NCBI RefSeq assembly: GCF_002091635.1 | Contig: NZ_BDAC01000001.1 | Coordinates: forward strand, 124,001-188,000 | Reading direction: 5' to 3' | Source: Pseudomonas indica NBRC 103045 | GTDB lineage: Bacteria; Pseudomonadota; Gammaproteobacteria; Pseudomonadales; Pseudomonadaceae | DNA: 64,000 nt | In this document: positions 60,493-64,000 of the stretch, piece by piece | How the letters are laid out: each line of letters begins with the position of its first letter | How positions within the stretch are numbered: position 1 is the stretch's first letter | Notes under the pieces: generated by a model | Told to the model about the DNA's origin: nothing | The model's input: the letters and a program-made list of their open reading frames with translations, nothing else | The model's database searches: none | Translations under genes and position numbers: made by a program

Positions 60493-62172
60493 ATGACCCA
60501 GAAGAACAACGAAGACTTGCAACGCCAGGCGTCTGAAAACACTTTGAATCTCAACCCTGTCATCGGCTTACGCGGCAAAGACATCATCACCTCGGCCCGC
60601 ATGGTGCTCTTGCAGGCCCTCAAGCAACCCATTCACAGCATCAAGCACGTCGGCCATTTCACCCTGGAACTGAAGAACGTTCTGCTCGGCCAATCCGAAC
60701 TCACTCCGGAATCCGACGATCGCCGCTTCGCCGATCCGGCCTGGAGCCAGAACCCGCTGTACCGACGCTACCTGCAGACCTACCTGGCCTGGCGCAAGGA
60801 ACTTCATGACTGGATCGAGGACAGCAACCTCTCCGAGCTGGACACCAGCCGCGGTCACTTCGTGATCAACCTACTGACCGAAGCCCTGGCGCCGACCAAC
60901 AGCATGGCCAACCCGGCCGCGGTCAAACGCTTCTTCGAAACCGGCGGCAAGAGCCTGCTGGATGGCCTTTCCCACCTGGCCAAGGACCTGGTCAACAACG
61001 GCGGCATGCCCAGCCAGGTCAACATGGATGCCTTCGAGGTCGGCAAGAACCTCGCCACCACCGAAGGCGCGGTGATCTTCCGCAACGATCTGCTTGAACT
61101 GATCCAGTACAAGCCGACCACCGAGCAGGTCCATGAACGCCCCCTGCTGGTAGTGCCGCCGCAGATCAACAAGTTCTACGTCTTCGACCTGTCGCCGGAA
61201 AAGAGCCTGGCGCGTTTCTGCCTGCGTAACGGTTTGCAGACCTTCATCGTCAGTTGGCGCAACCCGACCAAGGCACAACGCGAGTGGGGCCTGTCCACCT
61301 ACATCGAGGCGCTGAAAGAAGCCATCGACGTGATCCTCGCCATCACCGGCAGTAAGGATCTGAACATGCTCGGCGCCTGCTCCGGGGGCATCACCACCGC
61401 CTCGCTGCTCGGCCACTACGCCGCCACCGGCGAAACCAAGGTGAATGCCCTGACCCTGCTGGTCAGCGTGCTGGATACCAAGCTGGATACCCAGGTCTCG
61501 CTGTTCGTCGACGAGCAGACCCTGGAAGCGGCAAAGCGTCGCTCCTACCAGGCCGGCGTACTGGAAGGCCGGGACATGGCCAAGGTGTTCGCCTGGATGC
61601 GGCCGAACGACCTCATCTGGAACTACTGGGTCAACAATTACCTGCTCGGCAACGAACCGCCGGTGTTCGACATCCTCTATTGGAACAACGACACTACGCG
61701 CCTCCCGGCCGCCTTCCATGGCGACCTCATCGAACTGTTCAAGAACAACCCGCTGACCCGTCCCTACGCCCTGGAAGTGTGCGGCACACCGATCGACCTC
61801 AAGCAGGTCAACAGCGACATCTTCTGCGTCGCCGGCACCACGGACCACATCACGCCCTGGGAAGCCTGTTACAAGTCGGCCCTGCTGTTCGGTGGGAAAT
61901 GCGAATTCGTGCTCTCCAACAGCGGGCATATCCAGAGCATCCTCAATCCACCGGGCAACCCCAAAGCACGCTTCATGACCAACGAAACCCTGCCGCCCAG
62001 CCCCAAGGCCTGGCAGGAAGACGCGACCAAGCACGCCGACTCCTGGTGGCTGCACTGGCAGACGTGGATGGCGGCTCGCTCCGGCGAACTGAAGAAGGCA
62101 CCGGCCAAGCTGGGCAACAAGGCCTACCCGGCCGGCGAGGCCTCGCCCGGTACCTATGTGCATGAGCGCTGA
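60493..62172 (+). CDS. phaC1: Class II polyhydroxyalkanoate synthase 1
   Basis: 559-residue enzyme that polymerises medium-chain (R)-3-hydroxyacyl-CoA into storage granules. The lipase-like box GACSGG holds the catalytic Cys296, and the other triad members are Asp451 (AGTTDHITPW) and His479 (NSGHIQS), the expected numbers for class II synthases. It is granule-associated and works with PhaC2, PhaZ and phasins. Start ATG 60493 (MTQKNNEDLQRQ) follows GGAGCG. The upstream open frame is non-coding leader. Confidence 0.97.
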   Translation: MTQKNNEDLQRQASENTLNLNPVIGLRGKDIITSARMVLLQALKQPIHSIKHVGHFTLELKNVLLGQSELTPESDDRRFADPAWSQNPLYRRYLQTYLAWRKELHDWIEDSNLSELDTSRGHFVINLLTEALAPTNSMANPAAVKRFFETGGKSLLDGLSHLAKDLVNNGGMPSQVNMDAFEVGKNLATTEGAVIFRNDLLELIQYKPTTEQVHERPLLVVPPQINKFYVFDLSPEKSLARFCLRNGLQTFIVSWRNPTKAQREWGLSTYIEALKEAIDVILAITGSKDLNMLGACSGGITTASLLGHYAATGETKVNALTLLVSVLDTKLDTQVSLFVDEQTLEAAKRRSYQAGVLEGRDMAKVFAWMRPNDLIWNYWVNNYLLGNEPPVFDILYWNNDTTRLPAAFHGDLIELFKNNPLTRPYALEVCGTPIDLKQVNSDIFCVAGTTDHITPWEACYKSALLFGGKCEFVLSNSGHIQSILNPPGNPKARFMTNETLPPSPKAWQEDATKHADSWWLHWQTWMAARSGELKKAPAKLGNKAYPAGEASPGTYVHER

Positions 62173-62256
62173 CAGCATGCACCTTGCGCAGTACTGCCCA
62201 GGGCACCCGGACGTGCCTTACTCAATGGCGGCCGATCATGGCCGGTGTGCCGCCAA

Positions 62257-62323
62257 CGAAGCCCGGACCAGGACCGGCGCCCGGCTTCGTCACTCTGGGA
62301 ACGTGCCGGATTGCTGTTCCCAG
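62257..62323. other. Two stem-loops between phaC1 and phaZ
   Basis: In the 176-nt gap: CGAAGCCCGG (62257-62266) with CCCGGCTTCG (62280-62289), 9 of 10 paired; and CTGGGAAC (62295-62302) with GTTCCCAG (62316-62323), perfect, 13-nt loop. Neither is followed by a T-run, so they look like mRNA processing or attenuation structures rather than a standard terminator. Confidence 0.5.
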
Positions 62324-62348
62324 CGGTTCAATCCATAGGGCTCAGTAC

Positions 62349-63206
62349 ATGCTGCAACCTTTCGTATTCCGCACCATCGACCTGGACGGCCAGACCATCC
62401 GTACCGCCGTGCGGCCGGGCAAGCCGCACCTCACGCCGCTGCTGATCTTCAACGGCATCGGCGCCAACCTGGAACTGGTGTTCCCCTTCGTCCAGGCGTT
62501 GGACCCGGATCAGGAAGTGATCGCCTTCGACGTGCCCGGCGTCGGCGGCTCCTCCACGCCGAGCAAGCCCTATCGCTTTCCCGGCCTCGCCAAGCTGGCG
62601 GCCCGGATGCTCGACTACCTGGATTACGGCCGGGTCAATGCCATCGGCGTGTCCTGGGGCGGTGCGCTGGCCCAGCAGTTCGCCCACGACTACCCGGAAC
62701 GCTGCAAGAAGCTGGTGCTCGCCGCCACCTCGGCCGGCGCCGTGATGATCCCCGGCAAGCCCAAGGTGCTCTGGCGTATGGCCAGCCCACGGCGCTACAT
62801 CCAGCCGTCCTATGGCGTGCAGATCGCACCGGACATCTACGGCGGCGCCTTCCGCCGCGACCCCAACCTGGCCATGGCCCATGCGAGCAAGGTGCGTTCC
62901 TCGGGCAAGCTGGGCTATTACTGGCAGCTGTTCGCCGGCCTCGGCTGGACCAGTATCCACTGGCTGCACCGGATCAAGCAGCCGACCCTGATCCTCGCCG
63001 GCGACGACGACCCGATCATCCCGCTGATCAACATGCGTTTGTTGGCTTGGCGCATTCCGAATTCGGAACTGCATGTCATCGATGATGGTCACTTGTTCCT
63101 AGTGACGCGCGCGGAGGCAGTAGCGCCTATCATCATGAAGTTCCTACAAGAGGAACGGCAGCGTGCAGTGATGCATCCCCAGCCGGCTCCACTGCGCAGT
63201 CACTGA
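62349..63206 (+). CDS. phaZ: Intracellular PHA depolymerase
   Basis: 285-residue alpha/beta hydrolase that releases hydroxyalkanoate monomers from the granules. The catalytic triad falls at Ser102 (GVSWGG), Asp221 (AGDDDPI) and His248 (DDGHLF), the residues known for the P. putida enzyme. Start ATG 62349 (MLQPFVFRTIDL) is the family start; the longer open frame upstream has a Pro-rich shadow. Located between the two synthase genes, the usual phaC1-phaZ-phaC2 order, allowing balanced synthesis and turnover. Confidence 0.96.
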   Translation: MLQPFVFRTIDLDGQTIRTAVRPGKPHLTPLLIFNGIGANLELVFPFVQALDPDQEVIAFDVPGVGGSSTPSKPYRFPGLAKLAARMLDYLDYGRVNAIGVSWGGALAQQFAHDYPERCKKLVLAATSAGAVMIPGKPKVLWRMASPRRYIQPSYGVQIAPDIYGGAFRRDPNLAMAHASKVRSSGKLGYYWQLFAGLGWTSIHWLHRIKQPTLILAGDDDPIIPLINMRLLAWRIPNSELHVIDDGHLFLVTRAEAVAPIIMKFLQEERQRAVMHPQPAPLRSH

Positions 63207-63231
63207 TCGCGTAATCCAAGTGCGAGGCCCA

Positions 63232-63275
63232 GGCGCCTGACCCAGCACAGGGCCAGGCGCCACAGATTCCTTTTG
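63232..63275 (+). terminator. Possible terminator or stem-loop between phaZ and phaC2
   Basis: GGCGCCTG (63232-63239) pairs perfectly with CAGGCGCC (63254-63261) across a 14-nt loop, followed about 9 nt later by TTCCTTTT. The loop is large and the T-run is offset, so termination would be partial. Confidence 0.4.
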
Positions 63276-63364
63276 CGCGAGCTGTCTGGAATGCGTTCCG
63301 GCGCGTATTGGTACAAGCCTTGCTGTTTGGCTCTTGACGGTTAAGACGATGGAGTGTTGCCCCC

Positions 63365-64000
63365 ATGCGAGAGAAACCAGCGGCGAGCGCGTTGCCCGTC
63401 CCATCCACTTATATGAACGCGCAAAGCGCCATGGTCGGCCTCCGCGGCCGAGACCTGTTTTCCACCTTCCGCACCCTGGCCTTCCAAGGGCTGCGCCAAC
63501 CAATCCTCAGCGCCCGACATCTCGCGGCATTCGGCACCCAGCTCGGTCGGGTGCTGATCGGCGATACCCCCTACAAACCCAATCCGCAGGATTCCCGCTT
63601 CGCCGACCCCACCTGGCACCTCAACCCCTTCTATCGACGTGGCCTTCAGGCTTACCTGGCCTGGCAAAAACAGATCGCTGCCTGGATCGACGACAGCGAC
63701 CTGGACGCCGATGACCGCGCCCGCGCCCGCTTCGTCCTCTCGTTGCTCAGCGATGCCCTCTCGCCGTCCAACAGCCTGCTCAACCCGCTGGCCGTCAAGG
63801 AGTTGTTCAACACCGGCGGCGCCAGCTTCTTCAAAGGGGTCAGCCACCTGTTCGAAGACCTGCTGCACAACAACGGTTTGCCCAGCCAGGTCAGCAAGCG
63901 AGCCTTCGAGGTCGGCCGCAACCTGGCCGTCACACCGGGCGCCGTGGTGTTCCGCAACGAGCTGCTGGAGCTGATCCAGTACAAGCCGATGAGCGAAAAG
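63365..64000 (+). CDS. phaC2: Class II polyhydroxyalkanoate synthase 2, cut by window end
   Basis: First 212 residues of a second PHA synthase, open to the last base. The N-terminal region matches class II synthases (GLRGRDLFSTFRTLA, NPQDSRFADPTWHLNPFYRR, SNSLLNPLAVKELFNTGG). It shares the same block order with PhaC1 but differs at many positions, as expected for the old C1/C2 paralogues. The catalytic Cys and the rest of the fold lie beyond the window. ATG 63365 is used; the SD is weak. Confidence 0.94.
   Translation, partial: MREKPAASALPVPSTYMNAQSAMVGLRGRDLFSTFRTLAFQGLRQPILSARHLAAFGTQLGRVLIGDTPYKPNPQDSRFADPTWHLNPFYRRGLQAYLAWQKQIAAWIDDSDLDADDRARARFVLSLLSDALSPSNSLLNPLAVKELFNTGGASFFKGVSHLFEDLLHNNGLPSQVSKRAFEVGRNLAVTPGAVVFRNELLELIQYKPMSEK

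Overview
The window is a GC-rich gammaproteobacterial chromosome segment, almost certainly from a Pseudomonas of the P. aeruginosa / P. citronellolis / P. resinovorans type. The evidence is the gene order hemE-gltD-gltB-(SPOR protein)-aroB-aroK-pilQPONM // ponA // malic enzyme-M48 protease-nuclease-rpmE // priA-argS-(FtsN-like)-hslV-hslU-DUF971-phaC1-phaZ-phaC2, which I recall as the PAO1 order from about PA5034 to PA5058. No rRNA, tRNA, CRISPR array, transposase or phage gene was seen.

Layout: (1) 1-10.8 kb holds ordinary chromosomal genes: the C-terminal 1100 residues of an MscK/KefA-type mechanosensitive channel, the AMPylase SelO, an L-Asp/Glu racemase-like protein, an SLC13-type transporter with RCK_C domains, thioredoxin 2, a hot-dog thioesterase, a tandem universal stress protein, and (after a repeat-rich 0.5 kb spacer) an orphan ParA ATPase on the minus strand. 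(2) 11.16-29.2 kb is one very tightly packed plus-strand operon of about 20 genes encoding an aryl polyene (APE/xanthomonadin-like) pathway: half-size chain-length factor, two acyltransferases, two ACPs, an AMP ligase fused to a dehydratase, a glycosyltransferase, a MIO-type aromatic amino acid ammonia lyase, a thioesterase, a LolA-like carrier, an MMPL exporter, a CPA2-antiporter-like membrane protein, a halogenase-like flavoprotein, a methyltransferase, a DUF3261 lipoprotein, two ketosynthases, a second dehydratase and a ketoreductase. A small exported protein and a monohaem cytochrome c follow, before a strong terminator at about 30.02 kb. (3) 30.1-46.2 kb is mostly minus strand: hemE, gltD, gltB, a DamX-like SPOR protein, aroB, aroK and the type IV pilus alignment/secretin operon pilMNOPQ. 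(4) 46.3-60.2 kb: ponA, malic enzyme, M48 lipoprotein protease, thermonuclease, rpmE, priA, argS, an FtsN-like protein, hslVU and a DUF971 protein. (5) 60.2-64.0 kb: the medium-chain-length PHA locus phaC1-phaZ-phaC2 (the last cut by the window edge), preceded by a good -24/-12 sigma-54 promoter.

How the genes work together: in the APE operon the ammonia lyase and AMP ligase would supply and activate an aryl starter on an ACP. The ketosynthase/chain-length-factor pair with ketoreductase and two dehydratases would build the polyene. The acyltransferases and glycosyltransferase would join it to a lipid or sugar anchor, and the LolA-like, MMPL and lipoprotein components would move it to the outer membrane. 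This family of pathway is already known. The parts most worth a second look are the halogenase-like flavoprotein motifs, the Phe-His selectivity pair in the ammonia lyase, the ligase-dehydratase fusion, the antiporter-like membrane protein, and the absence of a local phosphopantetheinyl transferase or regulator. Elsewhere the main non-coding signals are nested inverted repeats around the phaC1 sigma-54 promoter, a dispersed GCTTGCAGCTT-type intergenic repeat, a REP-like pair and a CCCTCTCC palindrome family.
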